In this document: one piece after another, positions 1 to 11,544 of the stretch
How positions within the stretch are numbered: the first letter of the stretch is position 1
How the letters are laid out: each line of letters begins with the position of its first letter
Assembly: GCA_034231615.1 (NCBI GenBank)
Contig: CM067322.1
Location: 59,030,938-59,094,937, forward strand
Length of the DNA stretch: 64,000 bases
DNA from: Meghimatium bilineatum
Lineage: Eukaryota; Mollusca; Gastropoda; Stylommatophora; Philomycidae
Reading direction: 5' to 3'
Made by a program: the position numbers and the translations under genes
Notes under the pieces: model-generated
The model's database searches: none
The model's input: only the letters and a program-made list of their open reading frames with translations
Told to the model about the DNA's origin: nothing

Positions 1-344
1 AATCACAAATAACACAGGAAGTCAAATTATTCACTTTAGAAAGGCTGTTTTTTGATGACCCTACAGGTCTCATACTGAATATTCGTCACGATTCATCCAC
101 CACGAAATGGCAATACCAGGATAAATGCTCTGGGAAAGTCGAATAGTATCAACTAATGCTAAGAAGTAGAACTCGAAGGGTAGTCGATCTTCTTGCTCTT
201 TCGAAATTGCGTGGTAAAAACAGCACTAGTCAGGTCAGGTTTCTGGTCATCTACTAGCTAGACAGTTGATCACTTCTGAATTAAACCAGATGCTATGAAA
301 CTGATTCAACCACAACATAACATAAAATTAACAACTAATGACTC
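1..344. other. No feature seen
   Basis: AT-rich sequence without a convincing coding frame, RNA gene or repeat that recurs elsewhere in the window. Confidence 0.4.
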
Positions 345-525
345 TATTTAACTTCCAATTATCCCGCCGAAAACGGATGTGTCGGGCCACTGGCGCAAAT
401 CAAACTGCAACACAACGCATTTCCATTCTCTGGACTACATCCTGCTGGAAATCTAGAATGGATCATGGTCCTGCTACAAGAGAGATCCAGCAGGAGTTTG
501 AGAATGAACGCTTAAGAGGAAGACT
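345..525 (+). mobile_element. SINE-A copy
   Basis: This stretch matches, on the opposite strand, sequences at 25,244-25,410 and 41,955-42,090. All share the order: a GAAAACGGATGTGTCGGG-type head, a central ACTACATCCTGCTGGAAAT segment, and an end reading GAGAATGAACGC before a purine-rich tail. The last part is also shared with SINE-B, so A and B look like related non-autonomous retroelements. No tRNA-type promoter is evident. The frames across it are shadow frames, not a gene. The boundaries are approximate because I see no target duplication. Confidence 0.6.
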
Positions 526-1170
526 TCCAATTATAATTATTACCATAAATTACCATGTATAAGCTGAGAATTTTCGGATATTTATCCAAACTTGATTTAG
601 GGTCTCGACCTATACCACAAGTACAACACAACTTTTACCAAAAAAATAATGTCAAACCCCAGTAACAGAGGGGGAAAAAAATTACAAGTGAACAACCCCC
701 CCCCCCCCCACAGTGTTTTTGTCCGATATACTGTATTCAAGCCGGGATAAAATGCCTAAGGCTATAATATACCAGTATCTCATGTTATTTATTAACTGAA
801 ATACGGCAATGGTCTGTGGAAAAAGGAAATAGCCTACACCGATCTACCGGTAACTCACGTTTATCCTCTAGGCCTAGTGTAGTGTTTACTAAACGCTATC
901 AAACACACTTATCGTTTAGGCCTAGTCTACCGGGTAGTGTTTTGGTAGACACTTCTACAGTAACAGAAAATTAAAGTGGGTTTTTCTTGCGCAAAATAAA
1001 ATGTTTAAGCAAAATTAGCTGCAGAAACCTAACGGAGGAAAAAAATTACCTGTACCAGTAGGCCTGCAAACAGTCATTCAAATCCTTCCAAGTCGGAATT
1101 CTACTGGAAAAAACGACATCAGTCACATGGAATCCATGATGTCATAATTAGTAGGCCTACCACAAATTTC
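526..1170. other. No gene; poly-C tract
   Basis: No coding frame or recurrent repeat is visible. A run of about 13 C occurs near 697-710. The window has many such homopolymer G/C tracts. Confidence 0.4.
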
Positions 1171-1184
1171 CTCCTCATCCGAAA

Positions 1185-1345
1185 CAAGAGGTAAAATCGA
1201 GCAAGAGATAGGCAGAGATACAAGTGGGAGAGTAACATCACGAGATGGACAAGTTAATCTAGCAGAGTGCACAATCAAGACAAGAGACGATGTTACAAGA
1301 CAAGAGATGTTGGATGTCTGCTGCAGCCAATCTTTGTTGTGGAGA
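1185..1345 (+). mobile_element. Repeat G copy (LINE-like 3' end)
   Basis: The segment around 1,195-1,285 recurs on the minus strand at about 4,975-5,110 and 63,165-63,300. A shared frame gives GRQRYKWERNITS-like peptides, which resemble the basic GRxRxxW segment found near the C-terminus of many LINE reverse transcriptases. The copies are short and interrupted, so the parent element cannot be named. I call it a retroelement 3' fragment from recurrence plus this peptide. Confidence 0.45.
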
Positions 1346-1410
1346 CGGAACTTGATGATAATGTCAGAAAGACTACCTAGACTAAACAAAGGAACTTCTA
1401 TACCCCGCAC

Positions 1411-2299
1411 TTTCTACGTTGCGATTAACCACAAATACGAAGCATGATTTTTTTTACAAAGATTACAGTATGCACAAACCGTGACTGTTAACCATGATAT
1501 AAGATTTATAGGAAATTAAAACATGACCTTAAAGACCGATTTTGATTATTCCCATGCATGTCGTTGGTCAGCCTTGTCTATTTTTGGCATGATACTCCAA
1601 GAATATAAATAGTGACCAATGACAATAATCAAAAACGTAAAGAATGAAGTCCTAATTAATTCTGTACAGAGGTCTTCTACACATAATGGTCTCGCACAAA
1701 CACAACACTTCTGTATTTTCACCCGCTTAGACAGTCTTGCGGTTGTTTTTTTAAAACCTGTGTTAGAGAGAGGGGGAGCAACCAAAATCAATAGTAGCAT
1801 CTTCTCGCATTTGAAAAGTTGTTCCAAACATATCATTCTGCCATAATTGATACTCTTACGTTAATTTCACAATCCTCTCATGTTTATTACTGTATATTTC
1901 CTAAAAGGTAAATATACAGTAACAATGCTCAAAGTCTTCTGTATCCCATAAAAACAAATGGTGTCCGTTTCACATAATTTTTTTTATTGCATTATTTCCC
2001 ACTTAAGACTTTACTGTCTGCTGTAATGTCATTTGAACACTGTCGCAAGATAATTAGTAATTACTATTCACTACCCCATAGGACAGAACACAAACAATTC
2101 ATCCGGAACAGTAAGGTCTGTTGTTTCACAGTGGTGCCACCATCTATAGATGTTCATGAGTGCCAGGTATTAATAAGACATCGGAGTTTACGCATATGAA
2201 TAAACACTGTAGCGACCAACATTCTTGACTAAATAGGATAGCTAGGAACAATACCTGGTGGTTAGGGAAGGCTTCGCTGTACTATCTTTGATGTATTGT
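1411..2299. other. No gene recognised
   Basis: Several short frames occur on both strands, but none has a recognisable domain. A small inverted repeat at about 1,885-1,922 (ACTGTATATTT and its complement around CCTAAAAGG) could form a hairpin. Confidence 0.35.
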
Positions 2300-2690
2300 T
2301 CTTAGAATTCATTCATTCATTTTCCTTTGGAAGTGAAGTTAACGCATAGGGCAGATCTCTCCAGTTCTGTCTGTTCAAAGCTATTCTGTGCAGTCCGTGA
2401 ATAGTATGTATATTGCAAGTTTTACTTTTTCTAAGTATTGTTCTTCTGAGTGTTTCTTTTGGTCTACCCATTTCTTTTGCCAGTAGATATCCATTTAAGA
2501 GATTGGTGGTGTATTCTGTTGATATCTGCGCATAGGACATGCCCGATGTAGGACCAACAGCGTTTTCTGATCTGTAATGAAGTGTTGATGTGTCTCTTCT
2601 CTGATTTTACCATTCGATTTAAATTCACTCAATTGGTGTTAGTTATCTTACAAAGACATTTGTTCTCAAAACTCAGTAGTTAGGAATGAA
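2300..2690 (-). pseudogene. LINE-R reverse transcriptase, C-terminal fragment
   Basis: The minus strand encodes a peptide containing GRPKETLRRTILRKSK and LNRQNWRDL. This is the typical C-terminal tail of a common animal LINE lineage in which a basic GRPxxTWRR segment precedes a tryptophan-containing end. Upstream frames continue out of phase. A longer copy of the same family lies at 25,640-26,830, and the nucleotide match extends through both coding and flanking sequence (for example the bases near 2,590-2,680). It is 5'-truncated and frame-disrupted, so it is a dead retrotransposon end. It is not a host gene. Confidence 0.75.
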
Positions 2691-2761
2691 CTGGCTTCTG
2701 TTACACAAAATTGGTCTGGACTTTACGATGTTAGTTGATTAATCCAACGATCGACAGAATC

Positions 2762-3965
2762 TTCTTCAGCGTTCGCTCTCAAATAACCACAATGAATATT
2801 TCGTGTGATTTCCGTCAGGGAGCGTGAAGTACGTTGTGCTGCAAGTTCCACAGTAAAACTGTGATTATTTGCACCCCGGTTGGCCACTTGTGGTCAGGAT
2901 GTCCGAGGTCCAGCACATCCGTTTTCGTCATTCCTTTATTTTGGGTTTGGTCCCTAGTCCATGACAGCCTGTGTATCTGTCGCCGGGCACGCTGGTGTGT
3001 AGTGCCTCTTCGCCAAGACGCTTGTCGAGCGCGTCTATCTGACACGAGGTGCTCCACCGTCTATAAACCCATCTTGTGCAATTAGACGAACTCTGCCTGT
3101 GTCCATCGGGTACTGAACCTTTTCTCATCCGCGAGCCTGGTTCCGTATGACGAAGAACTCGCCAGAAGAGTTGGACCCTGGCTCGTTCTGCCTCCTACTC
3201 GAGGCGTCGTTCACAGACATCGTGAACCCCTCGCACAAGTTTGAGTCTCACACCCCACGTTTGAGAGCAAGGTGTTCTCGAGCTGAGCGACCTTGTCCCA
3301 ATAGCGCCTGAGCCTATCAGGTACTGAACCCTTTTTCTCTGCAAGTGTATTTCCGGTATAGGAAAGCTTGACAATAGAGTTGGGCCAGGTTTAAAACGTT
3401 GTCCCTTTTGTGCCTGAGCCCATCAGGTACTGAACCCTTTCTCTCTGCAAGTGTATTTCCGGTATAGGAAATCTTGACAGCAGAGTTGGTTTAGGTCTTC
3501 TTGCTTTTCCAAGCGCCCATGGTTGGGTCTGGGTCTCTGCTTATAAGGATCACAGGAAACTAGAAGCTCGTCTTGAGCTAACAGAGCTTATAGTTCCCCT
3601 TCCCTAGGAACTTTTCATTTGCAGTTCGCGCTGCCCTCTGGCGCTGTTCTGCCCTTTCATTGTGTCATTGTACTCATATTTTTTGTTTCTCTCCATGCAA
3701 CCACCTTTACGTGCTTTTTACATTGACCGCCCCTCCAATGTTCTGACTGGACTAACAGGCGTCACTGTATGTCGACAGTGTCGCTGTATGTGGTGATGCA
3801 AATGGTGTCGGAAATATTGTCTGTCTCTTTTGCAGTCAAATCTATTTCCATCTCCTTCCTCCACATTCTCGGACACGATCCCCAAATGATTTGGCCAGAA
3901 TCAGCTCGAGATGCTGTTTTCTGTTACCAGGGTGCACCGCGAGGAGGAACATTTGGGATCTTGGT
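2762..3965 (-). mobile_element. Element F copy 1 (unclassified retroelement-like repeat)
   Basis: A ~1.2-kb repeat that recurs at 21,500-22,710 in the same orientation and at 59,610-60,233 inverted. Read on the minus strand it ends in GAGCGAACGCTGAAGAAGA, the same kind of ending as SINE-A, SINE-B and LINE-D. Inside are near-tandem ~106-bp units (starts near 3,307 and 3,413; a diverged one near 3,100). Each carries a GGTACTGAACC motif and a CCGGTATAGGAAA motif. No copy keeps a shared long frame, so it is probably non-coding. The family is unknown to me. It may be a large composite SINE or a LINE untranslated region. Confidence 0.6.
3307..3505. repeat. Two ~106-bp tandem units inside element F
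   Basis: Units starting at 3,307 and 3,413 share TCAGGTACTGAACCC, CTCTGCAAGTGTATTTCCGG and TATAGGAAA in the same order. The second is cut off after about 93 bp. The corresponding part of the second element F copy (about 22,015-22,235) has the same duplication, so it predates the dispersal of these two copies. Confidence 0.75.
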
Positions 3966-4326
3966 TATCTGCTAACCCTGGGTCCGCCTAGAGCATTGCG
4001 TTCCCTTTGCACCCTGATCGACGGAATGACCCAGACTTGATTAGAGAAACAAGAATACAGTTGCCCTAATCATCCCTTCATTCACTGAGGTAATGTGAAT
4101 GGGGCAAATGATATGAATAACCTTGCGCATCTCTTGATTCTAAAATTTTGTGTTAATTTCCATTTAGCATGTCCACTCATTCTTATGTTAACAAGATTCC
4201 ACAGTATTATTACTGGCATTGTTATTTCTATGTTGGTCTATAATAGAATTTTAAACTTTGGACACTTTCAGGATGCCAAAATCACTTGCCCGGCTTATCA
4301 AATGAGTTTATATTCAGATAACACCA

Positions 4327-4480
4327 TTGTGTTGCGGCCCGAGAGGGGGAACAAAGAATAGCAACACTGTTTACCTTCCATTCATGTCGTAAGAGGTGAT
4401 TACAGAGGTTATGGGATGGAGTTGACTGACCATAAGACCTGAGATGGCTGTGAACCAAGATGGCATTAACATTTTTGTAA
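4327..4480 (+). mobile_element. SINE-B, truncated copy
   Basis: Starts with GTGTTGCGGCCCGAGAGGGG and includes the AGCAACACTG segment, the GTCGTAAGAGGTGATTACAG core and the GGTTATGGGATGGAGTTG segment. Similarity fades after about 4,480, so the 3' half and the GAA tail are missing. See 23,190-23,468 for the copy that defines the unit. Confidence 0.75.
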
Positions 4481-4739
4481 CGCATATGAGCACCCAAAGG
4501 AAAGTCCTAGAAAGCGGCACGAGTTTCAGAATCAGGAAGGGAATAATGCTTGAACAAGATTCAATGGACAGTAGAGTTAAGGGGATGAAAAGTAAGGACA
4601 AGTGTAACTTTCAGAAAAGGATGAATTAACATGTATCCCTGACAGTGTCCTTTCATCAGTATGGCTTTGTGTCCATAAGTTATCTCGGTTTGATACCTTA
4701 ACTAATACTAAAAATAATAGGTTGCAATTCCATACAAGA

Positions 4740-4840
4740 ACTAAAAGTACAGGCAGCGGACCCCAACTCGTGGACAATCAGAACCTCTGCCATATGTGCC
4801 GTCTGTGGCATGAAAGGAACAAACTAACTATGGACTTACT
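4740..4840 (+). mobile_element. LINE-E 3' end fragment
   Basis: The piece from CAGGCAGCGGACCCCAACTC to AAAGGAACAAACTAACT matches the sequence that flanks the LINE-D insertion at 52,080-52,118 and 56,158-56,215 (…GCAGCGAACCGAAG… and …GCACGAAAGGAACAAAG…). It is therefore a copy of the same retroelement 3' end, here without the insertion. Confidence 0.6.
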
Positions 4841-4974
4841 ATAACTTAGACGTAACTTTATTATATACTTATTACTTAGTCTAAGACTAGATAGTAAGTA
4901 GGCCTAAGTTTAAGTATACTTTATAATTTTATTATATAATCATCAAGCGCTATTTCCTTAACGATGGTTGCATG

Positions 4975-5160
4975 CAATGGATCTCCAAAATTCTGTTTCT
5001 TGCTTTGGTGATGCACTCTGCTAGTCAAGATGTTTCTCTTCCACTTGTATCTCTGCCTACCTCTTGCTCGCCTCCTCATGACTATCGGCATCCTCGAGTA
5101 AGGTTTTAAACAAGGTGTCATGCCTTTAAAAATGTCCAAAATATGTTATTTGTTTGATCT
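4975..5160 (-). mobile_element. Repeat G copy
   Basis: On the minus strand this matches 1,185-1,345 and 63,165-63,345, and it encodes RARGRQRYKWKRNILTS. The neighbouring ~60 bp up to 5,160 also match the 63-kb copy (AAGGTGTCATGCCTTTAAAA-type sequence), extending the repeat beyond the peptide. Confidence 0.5.
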
Positions 5161-6190
5161 TTACTTCCTTTAATAGTTCTTTTTTCTGTTTTTACCTCTC
5201 TGTTTTTTTTCTATCCATGAAGTTCATATTATATGTATCCACATCTCAAAAGCTTCAATTCTATCTGCTAGCTGTTTGCTCACTATCCATATTTCTGAGC
5301 CGAACATTTAATATAGAATAGATGTAGCATTTTATAATTCTCATTTTTAATTTGTTTAGAAGTCAATACTTTCTTCATATCATTGAAAGTACTTTTAGCC
5401 ATTACTATTTTCCTGTTACATTTAATTTATTTGTTATTATGTGCCCAAGATATTAGTAATGATCTACTTTTAGTATCTCTGGACGAATTTTTATGTTTAG
5501 CACCTACAAATTTCCTCATTACCAGCTCAAATTTTAGTGGTTTTGCTGGTTACGGTTCGCACACAATTGTGCTTCTTGATGTCTCTCAAATAAACTTCTA
5601 ATCATACAGTGGTAAATGTCATGTGACACTGGATGCTCATGGTCTCTCTAGAGAAGCATCACTTCCACCTTGTCAAAACAGTATGCTGTGTTCAAGTAGG
5701 ACGGTTGACCCAAAAAAAAAAGGTCAAAATTAAAAAACGGTTCAGAATCCCTCGGTGGGTCTCAATGGTCGTCAGTATGTAAAACAATTATGGATTGTGA
5801 CTTTTATAGTAAGGAATTGTTGGAATTAATGTTATTAAGTTGATATGTCATGACACTGAACACGCATGGAACAAACATAGTGACGGTTATTTATCGACAT
5901 TAGGTATGCAATTCTATAACCATTTTTGGTAAGCTATTACATATTTTATTTATTCATTCCTTTCATATGACACATGCAAAAAAACAAATTATACACATAT
6001 TTGCTGTATGCATATCGTTATTTAAACGTGCAAACATTTTAATATCTCCAATAACAAAAAAGTTATTGCATTTTCAAAACACCAACAAAAAATTACTGAA
6101 ATTTTAAAATAAAAAAATCCAGTAGCATGATGAAGGTTTTGTAATTTTAATCCAGCTAACTAAAGGCTATCTTTTTCTGCATTCTGGAAT
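5161..6190. other. No gene recognised
   Basis: AT-rich sequence. Parts of 5,190-5,520 on the minus strand look like a decayed LINE-R-type RT (degenerate segments similar to 40,400-40,700), but no motif is clear enough to call. Confidence 0.3.
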
Positions 6191-6194
6191 TTTT

Positions 6195-6640
6195 TATCTT
6201 GCTAGATCTTCATGCCAGTCGCCAGGACGAAGCTCCCAGTCTTCTCCAGGTCAGAGCGGCTGCCCCAAAGTTTTTGCTTCAGTTCGGTCCATGTCTTGCC
6301 TTGCAGTTCTTTGTATTCTGGACAGTCTTGGAGTATGTTATGTTGTCAGGGGTTTGTATAACAGTAACAATGTTACTGTTCTGCATGGATCGTCTGTTGT
6401 TGCCTATGAAGTTGGTATATGGGGTCTAGTTTCGAGTCAATATCCATATCTTTCTTCCACTGTGATGTATAGGGTTGTGGATTAGTCATTAGTGTTTTGG
6501 CCTCACTGTAGCATATGATGGTATGTATCATACACCATACATTGTATGGCAGAGCATAGTTGAATTATTCCATTTTACTTCCTGCTTTTGCCAGGGCATC
6601 AGCTCTCTCATTTCCAGTGATACCACAATGGGTGGGGGAC
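6195..6640 (-). pseudogene. LINE-C RNase H / 3' end fragment
   Basis: The minus strand near 6,590-6,630 reads HCGITGNERADALAKAGSK, the conserved C-terminal part of the RNase H fold used by I-superfamily LINEs. The following sequence down to about 6,200 ends with the same QLLG..DLEK-type segment found at 11,868-12,000. The two stretches match at nucleotide level (CCAGTCTTCTCCAGGT). The copy has frameshifts and is 5'-truncated. No promoter, splice site or upstream host exon is visible. Confidence 0.75.
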
Positions 6641-7536
6641 TAAAAGTTAAATTTGACCATCAAAATAATTTGGGTCCTACATTACAAAATATAGTATTAA
6701 AAAGGTCAAGTACTCAGTAAAGTAACAAAAAGTAATAGAAAAATATAAACTTTTGACCACAAAATAGACTTTTAACAGAGCTGAAATAATAATAATTTCA
6801 GAATTATGTTATTTTCAATAAACACATAAATGTGTTTCTAGTTACGACTATATTGACTACAGTTGAGTACCTAGTACATCAATCAAATCCATTGTTGAGA
6901 AGAAGAGACATGTCTCCAACCAACTGAACTCTCATAGGCAAGCTAAGTTCGTAGGTCTAGTCTAAACTAAACTAAAAAGCTTACTTATGACGCTACTCTT
7001 CAGTCTCTAAACTCTTACTCTGCCAAACATAAGTAGGCCCTATAGATTATAAAACTGTACTTTTATTATTACGCATATTGCATCATCACAAAAGGCATGC
7101 CAAATGATAATTAAAAATAACTTGTCTTAAACAATATCAATTCATTATTTATCACGTGAGTACCTGACATCGACAACACAGATCTGCGTTTGCGGCAAGC
7201 ATATCAACGACTTTTCCTTTTCCTTCATCGCCCCATTGTGTTCCTAAGACCACTGTCACTGGTCGAAGTTCATCTATTCTTTTAATTTTTAATGGCAGTT
7301 CTCCATTCTCATGATGGCTCGACATTCTTGCTTTTCTGACACTGCAATTTCAACTCCGCCAAAAACTCTGTGGCTGCTAGGGTGCACGATACCGTGTACT
7401 TCGTTAACGATTACAGCTAATAGTCGGATGTTGCTTCGACGAACATTCGATACTGTCACAAGCAGTGAAGCCACAGATCAAGTTTTTTCACTAGATCTGG
7501 GTTTTTTTTGGCTGTCATCTGGATTGTTGGTGGTGT
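6641..7536. other. No gene recognised
   Basis: AT-rich, with no recurrent repeat recognised and no coding motif. Confidence 0.35.
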
Positions 7537-7826
7537 GAGTGTGTGCGACGCCCTTGTGTTGTCGGACCCGAAAGGGGAGCAAATAGTAGTAACACTTCCA
7601 CGCATGTCGTAAGAGGCGACTAAGGAGGTAATGGGATGGAGTTGGCTGCCCATCCCATATAGGGTCAGTGACCCAAAGCCATGCTGAAGTAGGATGTGTC
7701 AGGCTGAAAGGCGCAGATATCGCAGCAATGCTGTAAACCATGACACAACGCATTCCGTTCTCCGGACTACATCCTGCTAATTTGCAGGAGTTTGAGAACG
7801 AACGCAGAAGAAGAAGAGTGTGTGCG
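7537..7826 (+). mobile_element. SINE-B, full copy with 11-bp target duplication
   Basis: The element runs from CGCCCTTGTGTTGTCGGACC at 7,549 to the GAACGCAGAAGAAGAA tail at about 7,815. The 11-bp GAGTGTGTGCG lies immediately outside on both sides (7,537-7,547 and 7,816-7,826). Such a duplication is the expected scar of LINE-driven retrotransposition. The internal order is the same as in the 23-kb and 49-kb copies: GGACCCGAAAGGGGAGC, the GTCGTAAGAGGCGACTAAGG core, the CCATCCCATATAGGGTCAG segment, then the ACTACATCCTGCTAAT 3' region. Confidence 0.88.
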
Positions 7827-8012
7827 TGTATGCCAAATCTGGGTTTTCACCATTAACATTTACGTCCGCGCTGCAATAGAGATCTAGACGTCTGGATCGG
7901 TATGCAAAGAATAGGGTCACTGTCTTCTTTCCAGAAATGGCGTAGGAGACGGCAAAGGAAAGTTGGTGGACAGGCCTACAACTTGGCACATGTGAAAAAA
8001 TCACCATAGTAT

Positions 8013-8036
8013 AATATATATATATATATATATATA
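8013..8036. repeat. (AT)n microsatellite
   Basis: Alternating AT/TA run of about 24 bases, about 180 bp upstream of the LINE-E relic. Confidence 0.9.
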
Positions 8037-8216
8037 ACACAACCCAGTCATATCCGGTCAGGGTTTTAGGAGTTCCACAATCGATACATCAGCACATAGT
8101 TTTTCCAGAATTGTTGTCTTCAGTAAGGAAAAATCTTGACCTATCTAGTCCTAGATGTTGTCTGTCTATGCTTATCTTTGCTATCAGATGTATAGGTTGG
8201 TATACTTTATATCACG

Positions 8217-9480
8217 ATGAAAAGAATGAAAAACAGACTAGAAACAGAGGTTCATGAGGTACAGCTAGGTCATAGATCAGACATAGGCATCAGATACCAT
8301 ATATTCAACATGGGAATTATAATAGAGAGGTGTAAAGAATTCAATATAGATTTACACGCATGCTTCATTGATTACACCAAGGCTTTCGATTGTGTACAAC
8401 ATCACCAAATGTGGAAAATTATAGGCGATGTGATATATGATATAATGTGATGTGATATATATTATCATGGGTTTTCCAAAACATACACGCATCTGATTGC
8501 AATTATGTATCAAGAACAAGAAGCAGCAGTAAAAGCAGGTGGAAACACATCGGAGTGGTTTAGCGTACAGAAAGGAAGGGATGCATACTATCTTCGTACC
8601 TGTTTAACATATATGCTGAAAACATAAAGAGAAATGTAAAGGTATATATGACACACAGATTTTCAACCTTTAAGAAGGAGGTCGGAGGTCAACAGATCCC
8701 AGAAATAAGATACGTAAGTGATACAGTCCTCTTTAGAACACGAGAACAAGGTATGAGACAAATGATTCTATCAACGAAAAAAACACAGCGAAGCTCAAAA
8801 TCTGTTCTTAAGTATGAGGAAAACTAAAATTATGACAACTGAAAAAATACAATATCAAGCAAAAATAATAATTGATACCTATGAACTGGAAGACGTATCA
8901 AATTTCGGATTATTTGGGTACAAACATAAACAATTCAGGGAAATGCGCAAGTAGAAATTAAAGAAAGGGTGGCAATGGTGTTTTCGAAACTTGTCCAAAT
9001 GAAAAATATCTGGCAAAATAGTAGTAGCAAAGTAAAACTGTGCATGATAACAATATACGTATTCCCTGTAACAATATACGGCTGGGAGACATGGACTCTA
9101 AATAAAAGAGTGGCAAAGAAAATTGCCGTCTTCGAATTGAAATGCTACAGAAAGTTTTGCATATACCATGGACCAAAAAAAAGACAAACAAAGAAGTATT
9201 ACAATTATTAAACGTCGAAGTGGGTTGGCTCCTAAATAACATCATAACAAGAAAGCTGAACTTTGTTTGTCATATAAAAAGACATAACAGCATGGAAATA
9301 CTAATACCGGAAGGAAGAGTAAACGGCAGTCAAGGAAGAGGCCGCCAAAGGCGAATGGACAAATGATATATATCTGTTTAAACATGATCCTGGAGGAGGC
9401 AAGTCAATTTGCTCAAGATTGCGGATGTTCAGAAGATCCATAAAGAACTCTACGTTTTGAAAAGAATGTCACGCGATGAT
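8217..9480 (+). pseudogene. LINE-E reverse transcriptase, decayed copy
   Basis: Successive plus-strand frames show HACFIDYTKAFDCVQHHQMW (the RT motif with the FDxV catalytic region), then TSEWFSVQKG, then IPEIRYVSDTVLF. The last is the catalytic YADD box changed to YVSD. Then come YGWETWTLNKRVAKKI and GRQRRMDK-type C-terminal segments up to about 9,370. Frame changes separate them, and the 5' endonuclease is absent. The altered catalytic aspartate and the breaks mean it cannot be active. Related copies are at 44,570-45,520 and 63,425-63,880. Function was reverse transcription of its own RNA at the target site. Confidence 0.8.
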
Positions 9481-9574
9481 GGGTGGTATCAAATTATTAA
9501 ATTGTTCCAATATGCGCCAGAGACTATCATGCCCGACACGTTCAAGGCCCTTTGTTAAATATATGAAATTGTGC

Positions 9575-9735
9575 ACTCGTATGTTGCCCGGGCCCAAAAG
9601 GGTAGCAAGAGCAGAACACCATTTACCTTCATGCATGTCTTAAGTGGCGACTAAGGAGGTTATGAAGTGGTGTTAACTGTCCTGTCCTATACAGGGTCAC
9701 AGTGACACAGAAACCGTGCTGATGTCATACTGAAA
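9575..9735 (+). mobile_element. SINE-B, truncated copy
   Basis: Begins near ATGTTGCCCGGGCCCAAAAG and keeps the core GTCTTAAGTGGCGACTAAGG and the ACAGGGTCACAGTGACACAG segment. It stops before the ACTACATCCTG region. More diverged than the other copies. Confidence 0.65.
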
Positions 9736-9790
9736 AGTATATTTTATAGCATGTGTATAACTTCTCTATGTTTCTCTCGCAGTAACGATG

Positions 9791-9832
9791 TAAGCCAGTG
9801 AATCTCAAACGCTTTTGTCCCATTATATAAAA
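9791..9832 (+). mobile_element. hAT terminal fragment
   Basis: CCAGTGAATCTCAAACGCTTTTGTCCC matches the terminal inverted repeat and subterminal bases of the hAT elements at 49,717 and 58,530. Only the end is recognisable here, directly next to the LINE-K relic. Confidence 0.4.
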
Positions 9833-10102
9833 AAATAATTGAGGTTGAAATAATCACAAAATTGCTGAAAGACGTATATAATAGAAATAGAGGACACATA
9901 CCCGTATGACTTAATGAGATCCATATTTATAGCCTTACCTAAGAATCCAGGGACCACTGAATGTGAAGAACACCGTGAAATCTGCTTCATGAGCCAAATA
10001 ACAAAAATATTTCTCAGAATCATCATGAAGAGAGTGAGAAACAAAATAAAAACAGAAATAAGTCCATAACAATGTGGCTTCACAGAAGGCAAAGGTACCA
10101 AC

Positions 10103-10106
<4 letters not shown>

Positions 10107-10170
<64 letters not shown>
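10107..10170. repeat. (TA)n microsatellite inside LINE-K
   Basis: About 64 bases of alternating A and T, interrupted once by ATTATATA, splitting the RT coding region. Confidence 0.92.
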
Positions 10171-10171
<1 letters not shown>

Positions 10172-10675
10172 ATAACGCTAAATAGAAAGATCTATTGAGG
10201 GTAAAAACAAATCTGTACGTCTGTTTTATAGACTACACAAAAGCATTTGATAAAGTTAAACATAGAGAAGTTATACACATGCTATAAAATTTGAACCTCG
10301 ACAGTAAGGATTTAAGAATCATCAAGAATATGTACTGGGCAACAAACAGCAGCAATAAGAGTAGGAAATCAATTTGGCCCTTTTCAACAAATAAAACAAT
10401 GAGTTAGACAGGGATGTGTATTTTCACCATACCTGTTCTCCTTATACAGTGAACACATAATGTGTGCAATAGTTGATTTCCCAGGAATATCAGTGGGATG
10501 ACATAAAATAAATAGTGTGAGATATGCGGATGACACTTTTGTGATTGCTAAAATTGAGGACGACCTTCAAGATTTAATTAATGTAGTAGTCACAGAAAGT
10601 AATGAGACAGGCTTCTTCCTAAATATAAAGAAAACATAAGTAATGGTTATATCAAAGAAACAAAATACCACACAT

Positions 10676-10775
10676 NNNNNNNNNNNNNNNNNNNNNNNNN
10701 NNNNNNNNNNNNNNNNNNNNNNNNNNNNNNNNNNNNNNNNNNNNNNNNNNNNNNNNNNNNNNNNNNNNNNNNNNN
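10676..10775. other. Assembly gap, 100 N
   Basis: Exactly 100 unknown bases, the usual placeholder for a scaffold join of unknown size. Sequence on both sides fits the same LINE-K copy. Confidence 0.99.
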
Positions 10776-11395
10776 GAAACGGACCTTAATCAGTAATATA
10801 AGAAAAAGACAATCGTCATTTTTTTTGGCCACTTCATGAGACAGAGAGTTTTGGAGAATATAGTCACAACAGGCAAGAATGAAGGCAACAAGGACAAAGA
10901 AAATATTAGACAGTTTGACAACCTGGCACGACATGGAAACAACAACGATCTTGATACATAATGCTGGAGATAGAGAGCTGTGGAAAGCCATGATCGCCGA
11001 CGTCAGCCAGCATGGCACCTGATGATGATGTCCATTCAGCGAGCCATTTTTTGTTCTCCATAGTTTCTGGAAAATTTTAAAGATTTTAATAAATTTTTTT
11101 AACGAAAAGAATACTGCTGAATATACTAACGAATAGAACTCTGAATTGAAGACTGATCAACAAGTCAATACTGCAGTATTGAAATTACTGCACCAGAGGT
11201 GTTATATATTCGAATCTAGATCGAGATCAGAACTCGAATAAGGGGAACAATTCGATCCACCTATATTTAACAAATTAGGTACATTACATTACATATTGCT
11301 TATTTCTCTAACACATTTATGACCTTCAGCGTCACGAGCACTTACCTTTTACTGATCCGGAAAAGAACTTGCTTCATATATAATATATATAGGGA

Positions 11396-11397
<2 letters not shown>

Positions 11398-11458
<61 letters not shown>

Positions 11459-11535
11459 ATGTGTGTGTGTGTGTATGTATATATATATATATATATATAT
11501 GTGTGTATATATATATATATGTATATATATGTAAA
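11398..11535. repeat. (TA)n/(TG)n compound microsatellite
   Basis: A long TA run changes to TGTGTG and back several times. Open frames across it are artefacts of the dinucleotide repeat. Confidence 0.93.
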
Positions 11536-11544
11536 CTTCGCAAT

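Larger units (their letters stand above)
9833..11030 (+). pseudogene. LINE-K reverse transcriptase relic spanning the gap
   Basis: Broken plus-strand frames give RIIMKRVRNKIKTEI and a following GFTEGKGT, then after an AT microsatellite CVFSPYLFSLYSEHIM and VRYADDTFVIAKIEDDLQD. The YADD catalytic box is intact here. After the N gap the strand continues with FFGHFMRQRVLENIV and a C-terminal segment containing DRELWKAMIADVSQHGT. This order matches one element, so the gap lies inside a single LINE. In-frame stops and a (TA)n tract within the RT show that it is dead. A 3' relative lies inverted at 50,100-50,345. Confidence 0.78.

Noticed and set aside
10647..11018. A 123-codon minus-strand frame
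   Set aside because: It reads through the 100-N gap and is antisense to the LINE-K coding strand.
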